Assembly: GCF_009909145.1 (NCBI RefSeq)
Contig: NZ_JAAAPJ010000001.1
Span: forward strand, 434,001 to 498,000
Source: Corallococcus silvisoli
Lineage (GTDB): Bacteria > Myxococcota > Myxococcia > Myxococcales > Myxococcaceae
Length of the DNA stretch: 64,000 bases
Reading direction: 5' to 3'
The notes below the pieces were generated by a model. That model was not told the origin of the DNA. It was given only the letters and a program-made list of their open reading frames with translations, and did not search any database. Numbering within the stretch: the stretch's first letter is position 1; each line of letters starts with the position of its first letter. Of this stretch, positions 31,423 through 42,882 are shown in pieces. The position numbers and the translations under genes were made by a program.

Positions 31423-32889
31423 GTGACTGCCTCCCCGTCCCTGTCGTTCCGCTCCGGCGCGCGCCGGAGGTTCCTGTTCGTGCCGCTGCTGGTGCTCGCG
31501 AGCGCGCTGAGCGCGTGCTCGTCCGTTCGCGGGCACGCCAATGACCTGGCGGAGAAGGGCCGCTTCGTCGAGGCCGCGGAGGTCTACGTCAAGCTGGTGC
31601 AGGAGTCGCCCAACAACCCGGAGCTGCGCGCGTCGCTGGAAGACCTGCGCTGGCGCGGGTTGTCGCAGCTGCTCACCCAGGCGCGGCAGGCGCGCGTCGA
31701 GGGGCGGGACGAGGACGCGGAGGTGAACCTGGAGCAGTTCCTTGGCTACAAGGTGAAGTGGAACTCCAAGCTGGACGGCGGCATGGAGAGCTCGCTGCTG
31801 GAGGAGATGGCGGGCACGCACCGGCACCTGCGCCAGCTCATCATCGAGCAGGCGCAGCGGGGGCACGCGCTGACGGCGGAGGCGCACCTGGACCGCAAGC
31901 GCGCGCTGCTGGCCCACCCGGAGATGGCGCCCATCCGCCGCGACGTGGAGGAGGCGGTGCAGCAGGGCGGCGAGTCGACGTGCGCGAAGCTGAAGCAGAC
32001 GCTCTCCGGGGCCGCCGAGCACTGGACGGACCTGGTGTCGCGCTACTGCGCGCACTATCAGCAGCCCGCGCCGCGCGCGCGGATGTTCCCGGAGGCGCTG
32101 GGCGTGCCCGCGTGGCAGGCGTCCATGGACGGCATCAGCAACGACGTCGTGCAGTACCTGATGACGCGGCTGTCGGGCGCGTTCGAGGCCTCGCCCTGGT
32201 ATTCGGAGGCGTCCACCCGGCAGGTGCCGCTCACCCTCGCGGGGAGCCTGAGCGAGCAGCGGACCAGCCAGCCGGTGGAGCTGACGGCGCCGTGGACGGA
32301 GCGGGTGCCGTACACGGACCACGAGGACCGCACCGCGACGGCGGAGGTGCCGTACACGGTGGAGGAGTCGTACGAGGACAAGGGCCAGATGAAGAAGCGC
32401 CTCGTCCGCCAGACGAAGACGGTGGAGTACAAGACGACGGTGGAGGTGACGAAGTACCGCGACGTGTCGCGCTCGTTCGACTACCACGCGCTGCGCCGGG
32501 GCGTGGAGTACCACTTCGCGGTGGTGGCGCAGGGCATCCTCCAGGACCGGCACGCGCCGCTGGCGGTGAAGGCGGAGAAGGCCCTGTCCGCTTCCGGCTA
32601 CGAGCACAACATCACCTTCGAGCCGGGAGGCGTGCGGCCGCAGCACTTCGAGCGGCCCGACAAGGAAGGGTGGCTGGACGCGGAGCTGCGCGGCTACGAG
32701 CAGACCTTCTTCCAGTCGCTGCTGGCGCGCTGGCAGGACTCCTTCTGCAAGGCGTCCGTCTTCGCCCGGGAGGAGGCCGCCCGCTGCGCGCGCGGAGGCG
32801 CGGAGCTGCCCGGTCCCGCCAAGCAGTCCCTGCTGGACACGCTGGGCGACGACGCGGGGCGGGTGCACCAACTGTACGTCTGGAACTGA
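31423..32889 (+). CDS. Large lipoprotein with tyrosine/valine strand repeats
   Basis: 488 residues from a GTG chosen because it gives a normal lipoprotein signal: basic SGARRR, hydrophobic FLFVPLLVLAS and lipobox LSAC. TPR-like helices (about 40-130) follow, then an internal region (about 250-330) with repeated VPYT/VEYKTT/Tyr-Lys-Thr strands rich in Arg, Glu and Lys. A C-terminal helical part follows. An upstream ATG (31360) would extend the basic region before the lipobox. No homologue recognised; the middle looks like an amphipathic beta ladder that could contact peptidoglycan or a partner. Confidence 0.75.
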   Translation: MTASPSLSFRSGARRRFLFVPLLVLASALSACSSVRGHANDLAEKGRFVEAAEVYVKLVQESPNNPELRASLEDLRWRGLSQLLTQARQARVEGRDEDAEVNLEQFLGYKVKWNSKLDGGMESSLLEEMAGTHRHLRQLIIEQAQRGHALTAEAHLDRKRALLAHPEMAPIRRDVEEAVQQGGESTCAKLKQTLSGAAEHWTDLVSRYCAHYQQPAPRARMFPEALGVPAWQASMDGISNDVVQYLMTRLSGAFEASPWYSEASTRQVPLTLAGSLSEQRTSQPVELTAPWTERVPYTDHEDRTATAEVPYTVEESYEDKGQMKKRLVRQTKTVEYKTTVEVTKYRDVSRSFDYHALRRGVEYHFAVVAQGILQDRHAPLAVKAEKALSASGYEHNITFEPGGVRPQHFERPDKEGWLDAELRGYEQTFFQSLLARWQDSFCKASVFAREEAARCARGGAELPGPAKQSLLDTLGDDAGRVHQLYVWN

Positions 32890-32913
32890 GCGCGGCGGGG
32901 ACGCGCGCCGCGC
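32890..32913. terminator. Bidirectional hairpin between convergent genes
   Basis: GCGCGGCG and CGCCGCGC, perfect 8-bp stem with an 8-base loop directly after the lipoprotein stop, facing the end of the LytTR regulator gene. No T-run on either side. Confidence 0.45.
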
Positions 32914-32953
32914 CGGGGGCCCGTGAGGCGGTGGCTCGCGCGCGGCGGCGGGC

Positions 32954-33730
32954 TCAGCCTTCTTCCTCGGAGCCCTTTCGCAGGCCCAGCATGCGGCGCA
33001 GCTCGCGCGCGGACTGGCGGCTCACCTCCACCGAGTGCCCGCGCGCCGTCCGCGCCAGATAGCCGCCCGTCTCCAGCGGCTCCAGCCGCGTCACGTGCGA
33101 CAGGTTGAGCAGCGCCCGCCGGTGCACGCGGTGGAAGTGCTCCGAGGGCAGCTTGTCCGCCAGCTCGTTGAGCGTGAAGTCGGTGAGGAAGTCACCCTGC
33201 GCGGTGAACACCGTCACCAGCTCGTCCTCCAGCGACGCATGGGAGATGGCGTCCGGCGACACCAGCACCAGCCCCTGGCGCGTGGGGATGGGCAGCCGCG
33301 CGAAGGCGGGCTTGTCCCCCGCTGGCGCCGCGGGCGGCGGGACGGCGAGGTTCTTCGCTCGCGCCGGCATCCGCGCCCGCACGCGCTCCAGCGCCTTCTG
33401 CAGCCGCCCGGCCTCCACGGGCTTGAGGACGTAGTCCACCGCGCCGTGCTCGAAGGCATTCACCGCGTGCTCCGCGTGGGCGGTGCAGAAGATGACGTGG
33501 GGGCCGCCCTCGGGCAGCAGGGCCATCGCGTCCAGTCCGCTCAGCCCCGGCATGTGGATGTCCAGGAGCACCACGTCCACGCCGCCCTCGCGAACCGCGG
33601 CGAGCACCGAGTCTCCGTCCACCGCCTCGCCGTGGATGCTCACGTCCGGCAGCGCGGCCAGCAGGCGGGCCAGGCGCTTGCGGGCCAGCAGCTCGTCATC
33701 GGCGATGAGGATGCGCAGGGGCTCTCTCAC
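32954..33730 (-). CDS. LytTR-family response regulator
   Basis: 258 residues from a GTG that overlaps the kinase stop (GTGA). Receiver domain with D11/D12 and phospho-acceptor D57 (VVLLDIHMPG), conserved Lys in YVLKP, then a Pro/Ala linker and a LytTR DNA-binding domain (about 150-250) with HFHRVHRRALLNLSHV. LytTR proteins bind direct repeats upstream of targets. Together with the preceding kinase gene it makes a complete two-component system, in the usual kinase-first order for this operon. Confidence 0.93.
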   Translation of the reverse strand: MREPLRILIADDELLARKRLARLLAALPDVSIHGEAVDGDSVLAAVREGGVDVVLLDIHMPGLSGLDAMALLPEGGPHVIFCTAHAEHAVNAFEHGAVDYVLKPVEAGRLQKALERVRARMPARAKNLAVPPPAAPAGDKPAFARLPIPTRQGLVLVSPDAISHASLEDELVTVFTAQGDFLTDFTLNELADKLPSEHFHRVHRRALLNLSHVTRLEPLETGGYLARTARGHSVEVSRQSARELRRMLGLRKGSEEEG

Positions 33731-34782
33731 GTGAGGACTCCGGGTTGGGGGCCCTGGCGGGGCAGGGTGACGGTGACACGGGTGCGCCCGTCGGCGCTCT
33801 CCAGCGACAAGAGGGCGTGGCCCCCGTAGGCCAGGGCCAGGCGGCGCTCCACGGTGGGCACGCCCACGCTGCCCTCGCGCGGGCCCTTGGAGGCCCCCGG
33901 GTTGTCGATGGACACCACCACCGCGCCGTCGCGCGCCGTCACCTCCACCCGCAGCGGCCCCCGGTGGCCGGCCGCGGGCCCGTGCTTCACCGCGTTCTCC
34001 GCCAGCGGCAGCAGCAGCAGCGGCGGCACGGGCACGTCGCCCAGCCCCTCCGCCACGTCCACGCGCAGCTGGAACAGGTCCGGGTCCCGCAGCAGGTGCA
34101 GGTCGAAGAGCGTGCGCATCAGCTCCAGCTCCTGCGACAGCGGCCAGGTGACGCTGCGCACGCCCGCGAGCACGGAGCGCAGCATCGTGGACAGCCGCAG
34201 CACGGCCGCCTCGGCGACGGCGCCGTCCTCGCGGCACCACTCCGCGATGGCGTTGAGCGTGTTGAAGAGGAAGTGCGGATCCAGGTGGCTGCGCAGCGCC
34301 AGCAGCTGCGCCTGCTCCGCCTCCCAGGCGAAGCGGGTGGCGCGGGCGCGCTCGTGGGCCAGCGTCTCCTCGAAGCCGATGTCCCGGCCCAGCCCCCACC
34401 CCGCCACCAGGAACAGGCCGCCGCAGATGGCCAGGTTGTACGGCTCCGACAGGAACGTGGGCCGCATCAGGGTGACGCGCGGAAGCGCATAGCCCACGGA
34501 GAGCACCACGCCGCTGCCCACCGCCGCGTAGAGCAGCAGCCGGATGCCGCCGTGGCTCAGGTCCAGCCCCTCCGGGAACAGCACCCGGTACGACACGGGG
34601 GCCACCGCGACACACAGCACGCACAACAGCAGGCCCAGCCAGAATGCGTGGGGATCCAGGCTCCAGCGCACCTGCGCCGCGAGCAGCGGGAGCGATACCA
34701 GGACGATGGGGACCAGCCGCCACGGCGCGACCAGCGCGCGCAGCGTGGCGCGAACGATGGAACCTTCCGACGTCTCCGTCAT
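33727..34782 (-). CDS. LytS/YehU-type membrane histidine kinase
   Basis: 351 residues. About six hydrophobic helices occupy residues 20-135, with no large periplasmic domain; then the His_kinase region with H170 (DPHFLFNTLN) and an ATP-binding domain with PLAENAVKHG, followed by SIDNPG and a GVGVPTVERRL-like end. Partner of the LytTR regulator that overlaps it. The start at MTETSEG was chosen because upstream residues are Ser/Pro-rich and antisense to the next small gene. Confidence 0.92.
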   Translation of the reverse strand: MTETSEGSIVRATLRALVAPWRLVPIVLVSLPLLAAQVRWSLDPHAFWLGLLLCVLCVAVAPVSYRVLFPEGLDLSHGGIRLLLYAAVGSGVVLSVGYALPRVTLMRPTFLSEPYNLAICGGLFLVAGWGLGRDIGFEETLAHERARATRFAWEAEQAQLLALRSHLDPHFLFNTLNAIAEWCREDGAVAEAAVLRLSTMLRSVLAGVRSVTWPLSQELELMRTLFDLHLLRDPDLFQLRVDVAEGLGDVPVPPLLLLPLAENAVKHGPAAGHRGPLRVEVTARDGAVVVSIDNPGASKGPREGSVGVPTVERRLALAYGGHALLSLESADGRTRVTVTLPRQGPQPGVLT

Positions 34783-34813
34783 GCGGGAGCGGAAGGCTAC
34801 ACCGTCCCGAAGG

Positions 34814-34933
34814 CTAGCGCTGGGGGACGGGGACGGGGGCGGGGACGAGGTCCGCGACCCACGCCCCGGCGAGGACCGCGGGGAAGAAGAGGACGGCGAG
34901 CAAGGACAGGAGCGGCGAGCGCAATGAGAACAT
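34814..34933 (-). CDS. Possible 39-residue membrane or secreted peptide
   Basis: A short frame coding a single hydrophobic helix (SLLAVLFFPAVLAGAWVADL) with a Pro-Val tail. GGAGAAG lies nine bases upstream of the ATG. It sits between the LytS-type kinase and hemG on the same strand, 31 bases upstream of the kinase start. It is too short to be sure of; small hydrophobic peptides next to kinases are sometimes regulators. Confidence 0.4.
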   Translation of the reverse strand: MFSLRSPLLSLLAVLFFPAVLAGAWVADLVPAPVPVPQR

Positions 34934-35043
34934 GGGGGGCTTCTCCAGTGTCCGTGGAACATGGTCACGAACCCTGGCAGCGACCCAGGGGCCCTTCAGG
35001 GAGGGTTGACCCCAGCCGTCGCGGAGCGCGGGTGAGCGGTCGC

Positions 35044-37234
<2,191 letters not shown>

Positions 37235-37245
37235 CCCCTCCGGAC

Positions 37246-37277
37246 GGGGGCGGTGTCTCGCGGTGAACGCCGCCCCC
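37246..37277. terminator. Bidirectional terminator hairpin between csgA and the IQ-motif gene
   Basis: An 11-bp stem (GGGGGCGGTGT pairing with ACGCCGCCCCC, one G-U) around a 10-base loop, placed centrally in the 66-base convergent gap. Ends both transcripts. Confidence 0.6.
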
Positions 37278-37300
37278 GGCGTCCCCAAGGGCCGTGGGCG

Positions 37301-39268
37301 CTACGCCCAGGTCTGCTTCAGGTAGCCGTTGTCCATCATCCGGATGGACAGCAGCCGCAGCCGGAACAGCTTGGTGAGCTGGGCTTCGGCCTCGTGCTCG
37401 TCGGTGGCTTCGACGTCGATGCCGCGCATGACGAACCGGTACCACTTGAGGATCGTCTTGAGCTCCTTGTACTGGACGGCGTTGAGCTGGTCGGAGTCGT
37501 TGGGGACGTCCACATCGTAGCCGCCCAGGGACATGGAGGCGGAAGGGGACATGGGCCACTTGCCCGCCCACAGCGCCTTCACGGGGGACTTGTGGAACTT
37601 GGAGGGCGCCTGGGCCTTCAGCGTCCGGTCGAACTGACTCCAGCGATCCGCCTTGTCCCCGTCGACGACGTCCCACCGGTTGTCGACGGTGTTCCACTGG
37701 TAGCCGGTCTTGCGTTCCTCGTACTGGTTTTCGTTCTCACCCATGTGGAACGCGGAGCCCAGGATGAGGCTCCAGGTATAGGACTTGTTGTTGCCGTACT
37801 TGATGTCGTTCTCCACCAGGTCCAGCAGCATCAGGCCCACGCCATAGGAGCGGGGATTGCGGGCCGTCTCCGCGCCCAGCATGGCCAGCGCCGCTTCGAT
37901 CTCGATGTCCGCCACGCCGGTGAGGTCCCCCGAGAGCACCTTGCGGATGCCCTGGGCCCTCAGGGGCGCGCTCTTCCCCAGGGCGAGGTTGTCACCCAGG
38001 ATGTTGTAGCGCGTGGCCCTGTCCGTGCGCCCGACCTTGACCCAGACCTTCTCCTCCACGAAGTGCTGCTTCGCGCCGTTGATCTTGATGGAGCCGATGC
38101 AGGGGAAGCTCTCGCCGGAGACCTTCAACGGTTTATCGGCCTTGTCCTGTGAGGCATAGAGCTCCTTCCACGCGAGCTTCGCCCAGGCGGTCAGCCACCC
38201 ATCCCGCGTGGGGTGGGTGTCCACCTGCACCAGGTTCTTGTTGCGGGGAATCGCCGGCTTGGAGGCGTTGTCGTAGAACAGCTTGAGCTTGTCCTTCACC
38301 ACGTCCGCGTAGACGGCGAGCACGCGGTGGCCCTCCAGCGTCACGGTGCTGTTGATGCGCAGCACCGGAGCCTTCACGAGGCGCGAGTCGTCTTCCTGGT
38401 CGTCGTAGAACTGCAGCAGCGCCTGATACTTCTTGCGCTCGGTCCGCCCCCGCACCAGGGATTGGACGAGGATGATCTTCTCCTCCCGGTCCTTCTGCTC
38501 CCGCAGCTCCTGGAGCTGCCGCCGCGCCTGCCACATCCGGAACTGGGCTTGCAGCCGCACCGCGGCGGTCTTCAGCTCCTGATACTCCGTGCGCGCCTGA
38601 TAGCCGCGGATGAGCGCTTGGATCTTCGTGGCGGCCTCGTTCTGGGCCTGGAGCTCCTTGCGGACCTGATGACCGCGCACGAGCGCTTGGATCTTCGTGG
38701 CGGCCTCGTTCTGGGCCTGGAGCTCCTTGCGGACCTGATGACCGCGTACGAGCGCTTGAATCTTCGTGGCGGCCTCGTTCTGGGCCTGCAGCTCCTTGCG
38801 GACCTGATGGCCGCGTACGAGCGCTTGAATCTTCGTGGCGGCCTCGTTCTGGGCCTGGAGTTCCTTGCGGACCTGATGACCGCGCACGAGCGCTTGAATC
38901 TTCGTCGCGGCCTCGTTCTGGGCCTGGAGCTCCTTGCGGACCTGATGACCGCGCACGAGCGCTTGAATCTTCGTGGCGGCTTCGTTCTCGCGCTCCAGGG
39001 CCCGGCGGGCGAGCCAGCCGCGCACGGCGGCCTGCACGGTGATGGCCGCCTGCCGCTGGGCCTCGTGCAACTCGTCGATGTGCTGGCCGAAGAGCGCCGC
39101 CCGGTCCTCATCGATGAACCGGATGTACAGCTCCAGCCACGCGACGGTCTCCTCCTCGCCGTCGCGCTCCGTGCGGGTCAGCGCTTCACGCACCAGGTCC
39201 TCGGCGCCTTCGCCTTCCAGGCCCGCCGCGTACGCGGCCAGCCGCGCCACCATGTCCATGTCCAGCAT
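37301..39268 (-). CDS. IQ-motif repeat protein with unknown C-terminal domain
   Basis: 655 residues. Residues 1-73 are a helical acidic N-domain. An array of 23-residue units follows: one divergent unit (74-96), five identical copies (97-211) and two or three divergent ones to about 280. Each core reads IQALVRGHQVR, which fits the calmodulin-binding IQ consensus IQxxxRGxxxR exactly. The remaining 370 residues are soluble, Asn/Lys/Trp-rich and not recognised. No signal peptide. Base composition is lower in GC than the neighbours (57% in two sampled lines). Calmodulin is not a bacterial protein, so the repeats more likely form a charged helix binding another partner. Inserted between csgA and pdxH. 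Confidence 0.85.
   Translation of the reverse strand: MLDMDMVARLAAYAAGLEGEGAEDLVREALTRTERDGEEETVAWLELYIRFIDEDRAALFGQHIDELHEAQRQAAITVQAAVRGWLARRALERENEAATKIQALVRGHQVRKELQAQNEAATKIQALVRGHQVRKELQAQNEAATKIQALVRGHQVRKELQAQNEAATKIQALVRGHQVRKELQAQNEAATKIQALVRGHQVRKELQAQNEAATKIQALIRGYQARTEYQELKTAAVRLQAQFRMWQARRQLQELREQKDREEKIILVQSLVRGRTERKKYQALLQFYDDQEDDSRLVKAPVLRINSTVTLEGHRVLAVYADVVKDKLKLFYDNASKPAIPRNKNLVQVDTHPTRDGWLTAWAKLAWKELYASQDKADKPLKVSGESFPCIGSIKINGAKQHFVEEKVWVKVGRTDRATRYNILGDNLALGKSAPLRAQGIRKVLSGDLTGVADIEIEAALAMLGAETARNPRSYGVGLMLLDLVENDIKYGNNKSYTWSLILGSAFHMGENENQYEERKTGYQWNTVDNRWDVVDGDKADRWSQFDRTLKAQAPSKFHKSPVKALWAGKWPMSPSASMSLGGYDVDVPNDSDQLNAVQYKELKTILKWYRFVMRGIDVEATDEHEAEAQLTKLFRLRLLSIRMMDNGYLKQTWA
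38636..38980 (-). repeat. Five 69-bp repeats coding identical IQ units
   Basis: Five in-frame 69-bp copies inside the IQ-motif gene, each coding the same 23 residues with only silent differences. Identical protein units with scattered silent changes suggest recent copying or strong selection on the unit. Confidence 0.85.
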
Positions 39269-39328
39269 GGACGCGCATGCTAGAGGTGCCGACCCGGAGT
39301 GGAAAGGCCTGGGCCCCCTGCCTGCTGA

Positions 39329-39925
39329 TCAGGGGAACAAGAGCTGTGTCTTCCATCCCTCGCCGTCGCGCAGATACAGGTTGCGCTCGTGCAGCCGGCT
39401 GGGGCGGCCGTGCCAGAACTCGATGCGCTCCGGGATGACGCGGAAGCCGCTCCAGTGCGGAGGGCGCTCCACGGGCTGGCCCTGGAAGCGCGCCTCCACC
39501 TCCGCCACGCGCTGCTCCAACAGCTCTCGCGTGGGCAGCTCCTCGCTCTGGAGGCTGGCCCAGGCGCCAATCTGGCTGCCGCGCGCCCGGCTCTGGAAGT
39601 ACGCGTCCGCCTCCGCGTCCGTCACGCGCTCCACCCGGCCCTCGATGCGCACCTGCTGCTCCAGGGGCTGCCAGTGGAAGCACAGCGCCGCGTAGGGGTG
39701 CGCGAGGAGCTGGCGGCCCTTGCGGCTGTGGAAGTTGGTGAAGAAGACGAAGCCCCGCGCATCGAAGTCCTTGAGCAGCACCACGCGCGAGGACGGGCGG
39801 CCCTGGTCGTCCACCGACGCCACGACCATCGCGTTGGGGTCCACGGGGATGGCGGCTTTCGCCTGGGCGAACAGGTCGGCGAAGCGCTGGATGGGGTCTG
39901 GAGGGATGCTCACGCGGCGCAACAT
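39329..39925 (-). CDS. pdxH: Pyridoxamine 5'-phosphate oxidase
   Basis: 198 residues. FMN enzyme that oxidises pyridoxine or pyridoxamine phosphate to PLP. Visible: [36 protein letters not shown] and the C-terminal RPSRLHER/W-x-L-FP end that closes the family. M. xanthus has this gene beside csgA under the name fprA. The start is the ATG opening [10 protein letters not shown]. It is divergent from glgA with 70 bases between starts. Confidence 0.94.
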   Translation of the reverse strand: MLRRVSIPPDPIQRFADLFAQAKAAIPVDPNAMVVASVDDQGRPSSRVVLLKDFDARGFVFFTNFHSRKGRQLLAHPYAALCFHWQPLEQQVRIEGRVERVTDAEADAYFQSRARGSQIGAWASLQSEELPTRELLEQRVAEVEARFQGQPVERPPHWSGFRVIPERIEFWHGRPSRLHERNLYLRDGEGWKTQLLFP

Positions 39926-39995
39926 AGGAAACCCCGCCCCGGCGCGCACGTTCGCGGTTGACTCCCTGTCGGGACTCGCACGCAATGGCGGGCCC

Positions 39996-41429
39996 ATGAA
40001 GATCCTCTTCATCGCCTCGGAGGTCGCCCCCTTCTCGAAGACGGGGGGACTGGGCGACGTGGCCGGGGCCCTGCCCACGGCGCTCGCCGGCCTGGGGCAC
40101 GACGTGAAGATCATCACGCCCCGCTACCAGGACGTGCGCAACACCGGGCATTTGCAGCCCACCGGCCAGTCCCTGGTGCTGCGCTTCCCCTTCGGTGAGA
40201 CGGGCGGCCCCGTCCTCTCCGCGCGCCTCTCCGAGCGGCTGGAGGTGCTCTTCCTGGAGAACGAGGCCTTCTACGGCGGCCGCAAGGGGCTGTATGGCGT
40301 CGCGGGCGGCGAGTTCGCGGACAACCCCCGCCGCTTCGCCTACCTGTGCGTGGGCGCGCTCCAGGCCGCGCAGCGGCTGCGCTTCTTCCCGGACATCATC
40401 CACCTGCATGACTGGCAGACGGGGCTGGTCCCGGTGGCGCTGCGCCGGGGCTTCCAGGGCACGCCCCTGGGACGCGCGAAGTGCGTCTTCACCATCCACA
40501 ACCTGGCCTACCAGGGGCGCTTCCCCAAGGGGACCATGGAGGACCTGGGGCTGCCGTGGGACCTGTTCACGCCGGAGGGCGTGGAGTTCTACGACCAGGT
40601 CAACTTCCTCAAGGCGGGGCTCGTCTACTCCGAGGCCCTCACCACCGTGTCGCCCACCTACGCGAGGGAGATCCAGACGGCGGATCAGGGCTACGGACTG
40701 GAGGGCTTGCTGCGGCGCCGCGCGCACGCGCTCACCGGCATCATCAACGGCATCGACGCGCACGAATGGAACCCCCGGACGGACTCCTTCCTGCCGGCGC
40801 ACTACGGCCCGGACGACCTGGCGGGGAAGGCCGTGTGCAAGCGCGCCCTGCTGGAGCGCTTCGGGCTGCCCGCGGACAGCGACGCGCCCGTGTTCGGCAT
40901 CGTCAGCCGGCTGGCGTGGCAGAAGGGCGTGGACCTGCTCCTGGAGACGCTGCCCGCAGCGCTCCAGGCGGACCTGCGCTTCGTGGCGGTGGGCAACGGC
41001 GACCCCGGCCTGGAGGCCGGACTGAAGGCGTTGCAGGCCCGTTACCCGAGGCAGGTGGGGGTCCATATCGGGTTCGACCCTGAATTTTCACATCTCGTGG
41101 AGGCGGGGTCTGACTTCTTCCTCATGCCCAGCCGCTATGAGCCGTGCGGCCTGAATCAGATGTATTCGCTGCGTTACGGCACGGTGCCCATCGTCCGGGC
41201 CACGGGCGGGCTGGTGGACACGGTGGAGGGGGGGCTGGACGGCAACGGCATCCTCTTCGAGTCCTTCCACCGCTCGGCGCTCCTGGCCGCCATCCGCAGG
41301 GCGCTCTCCCTGTACGCGGACCCCTCACGCCTGGGCGACTTCCGGGGGCGGGGGATGGGGAAGGACTTCTCCTGGACCGCGTCCGCCCGGAAATACGAGG
41401 CCCTCTTCGCCTCCCTGGTGGCTGAATAG
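39996..41429 (+). CDS. glgA: Glycogen synthase (ADP-glucose type)
   Basis: 477 residues, the standard length. ADP-glucose-binding KTGGLGDV (15-22), HDWQTGL, the NGID block and the C-terminal retaining site with [17 protein letters not shown] (GT5 family). Adds glucose to glycogen, a store that myxobacteria build before sporulation. No other glg gene is adjacent. Confidence 0.97.
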   Translation: MKILFIASEVAPFSKTGGLGDVAGALPTALAGLGHDVKIITPRYQDVRNTGHLQPTGQSLVLRFPFGETGGPVLSARLSERLEVLFLENEAFYGGRKGLYGVAGGEFADNPRRFAYLCVGALQAAQRLRFFPDIIHLHDWQTGLVPVALRRGFQGTPLGRAKCVFTIHNLAYQGRFPKGTMEDLGLPWDLFTPEGVEFYDQVNFLKAGLVYSEALTTVSPTYAREIQTADQGYGLEGLLRRRAHALTGIINGIDAHEWNPRTDSFLPAHYGPDDLAGKAVCKRALLERFGLPADSDAPVFGIVSRLAWQKGVDLLLETLPAALQADLRFVAVGNGDPGLEAGLKALQARYPRQVGVHIGFDPEFSHLVEAGSDFFLMPSRYEPCGLNQMYSLRYGTVPIVRATGGLVDTVEGGLDGNGILFESFHRSALLAAIRRALSLYADPSRLGDFRGRGMGKDFSWTASARKYEALFASLVAE

Positions 41430-41465
41430 TGGGGCCCCCAGTGGATCCGCGTTAAACTTCCCGCC

Positions 41466-42383
41466 GTGGCGGAAGCTCCGGACCTGGGTGGCTATGAAGT
41501 GGTCGGCCGGCTGGCGGTCGGTGGCATGGCCGAGGTGTATCAGGCGCGTGCCCGTGAAACGACGCAGCGCTCCCCGGGCGAGCCCGAGGAAGTGGTCATC
41601 AAACGGCTGCACCCGTCGTTCCGCAACGACCCTGCCTATGTGAAGGCCTTCGTCGATGAGGCGAAGCTGACGGTGCGCCTGCGCAACGCGCACATCGTGC
41701 GGACGTTCCGGCTGTTCCGCGCCGGCCCCGACTACCTGATGGTCCAGGAGCTCGTGAGTGGCCGGACGCTGGGCTACATGCAGGAGCTGCTGATCAAGGC
41801 CGGCGCCGCGATGCCGCCGGAGTCCGCCTGCTACATCGCGTGGTGCGTGCTCAAGGCGCTGGACTACATCCACCGCGCCAAGGTGGGGGAGAACGGCGCC
41901 ACCATCGTCCACCGCGACGTGAACCCCGCCAACGTGCTGCTGGGCATCCAGGGCGACGTGAAGCTCACCGACTTCGGCGTGGCGGAGGTGGAGGGGATGA
42001 TCCGCGGCGACTCCGGCGCGCTGCGCGGCACGCTCCCGTACATGAGCCCGGAGCAGGTGCTGGGCCAGGCGGTGGACGCGAGGACGGACCTGTACGCGGT
42101 GGGCGTGATGCTCTGGGAGCTGTGGTGCGGCCGCCGCCTCTTCACCGGGGAGAACGAAGCGCAGCTGATGCACCAGGTGCGCGACGCGCGCGTGCCGCTG
42201 CTCGCCACGCTGGCGCCAGACCTGCCGGACTACGCGGCGCGGGTGGCGCGCAAGGCGCTGTTCGCGGACCGGGCCCGCCGCTTCCAGACCGCGGCGGAGT
42301 TCATCAAGGCGCTGGAGGTGCTGGCGCGCCGAGCGGGCTGGCCCCTGACGGTGGAGGCACTCCAGCCTCTGCTGGGCGGCTGA
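41466..42383 (+). CDS. Soluble eukaryote-like Ser/Thr protein kinase
   Basis: 305 residues, almost only a kinase domain. Gly-rich loop LAVGGMAEVY, ATP lysine K46 (VVIKRL), E65, catalytic D151 (VHRDVNPAN), N156, DFG 169-171 and PEQ at the APE position. There is no membrane helix and no PASTA or sensor domain, so it is cytoplasmic. It starts at GTG. The stop overlaps the start of the next lipoprotein gene by one base (TGATG), a coupling that may mark a substrate or partner. Confidence 0.92.
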   Translation: MAEAPDLGGYEVVGRLAVGGMAEVYQARARETTQRSPGEPEEVVIKRLHPSFRNDPAYVKAFVDEAKLTVRLRNAHIVRTFRLFRAGPDYLMVQELVSGRTLGYMQELLIKAGAAMPPESACYIAWCVLKALDYIHRAKVGENGATIVHRDVNPANVLLGIQGDVKLTDFGVAEVEGMIRGDSGALRGTLPYMSPEQVLGQAVDARTDLYAVGVMLWELWCGRRLFTGENEAQLMHQVRDARVPLLATLAPDLPDYAARVARKALFADRARRFQTAAEFIKALEVLARRAGWPLTVEALQPLLGG

Positions 42384-42868
42384 TGCACGCGCGCCGGGCG
42401 GTGCTGACGCTGGCCGGCGGGCTCATGCTGTCCGGCTGTCTGGGCGCGGTGCCCTTCCAGCCGCGCGCCTACGACGAGGCGGTGCGGGTGGAGGCGGTGG
42501 ACGTGGCCTTCGCGCGCGACGGCGCCGGGGCGCTCACGCTGAAGCTCCAGGTGAAGAACCCGTCCTCCGACGCGGCCTCGCTCACCCGCGTGGACTTCGA
42601 CCTGCGGGTGGATGGCCGGCGCGTGGCCACGGGCGAGCAGGTGATGGGGGTGCCCCTGGACGGCGGGGGCGCGGTGCCCCTGGAGGTCCGCTTCCCGCTG
42701 GCCGTGCCCCGGGGCGGAGGCCGGCTGGAGGCCGGCTCGCACGCGGTGCGGCTGGAGGGGGGCGTGGTGCTGCGCTTCGGCGGCTCCGAGCGGCGCGCGC
42801 CCTTCCGGGATGCGCGCTCGCTGGACATCGCGTGGATGCCGGGCGGCGAACCCCGCCCGGCGCCCTGA
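42383..42868 (+). CDS. LEA-like (WHy-domain) lipoprotein
   Basis: 161 residues. Short lipoprotein signal (basic MHARR, lipobox LSGC), then a single beta domain with the LEA-14/WHy pattern: LKLQVKNPSS, a xxVDFDLRVDG strand and a VPLEVRFPL end. Such domains are linked to desiccation or envelope stress, but the bacterial role is unproven. A second protein of this kind is encoded at 48271-49113. Translated with the upstream kinase. Confidence 0.8.
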   Translation: MHARRAVLTLAGGLMLSGCLGAVPFQPRAYDEAVRVEAVDVAFARDGAGALTLKLQVKNPSSDAASLTRVDFDLRVDGRRVATGEQVMGVPLDGGGAVPLEVRFPLAVPRGGGRLEAGSHAVRLEGGVVLRFGGSERRAPFRDARSLDIAWMPGGEPRPAP

Positions 42869-42882
42869 AGGCCCCGCTTCAG
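42865..42882. terminator. Short hairpin containing both stop codons
   Basis: CTGAAG and CTTCAG, perfect 6-bp stem with a 6-base loop. It includes the TGA of the lipoprotein gene and the TCA (minus-strand TGA) of the convergent CorC-type gene, with only 10 bases between them. Weak; may act as a bidirectional end. Confidence 0.3.

Noticed and set aside
38567..39049. CRISPR-like or intergenic 69-bp repeats
   Set aside because: Repeats keep the reading frame and code the same 23 residues; they are part of a gene.
38213..39283. Open plus-strand frame through the IQ repeats
   Set aside because: It is the antisense image of the repeat array; no ribosome site, and the minus strand gives a perfect IQ pattern.
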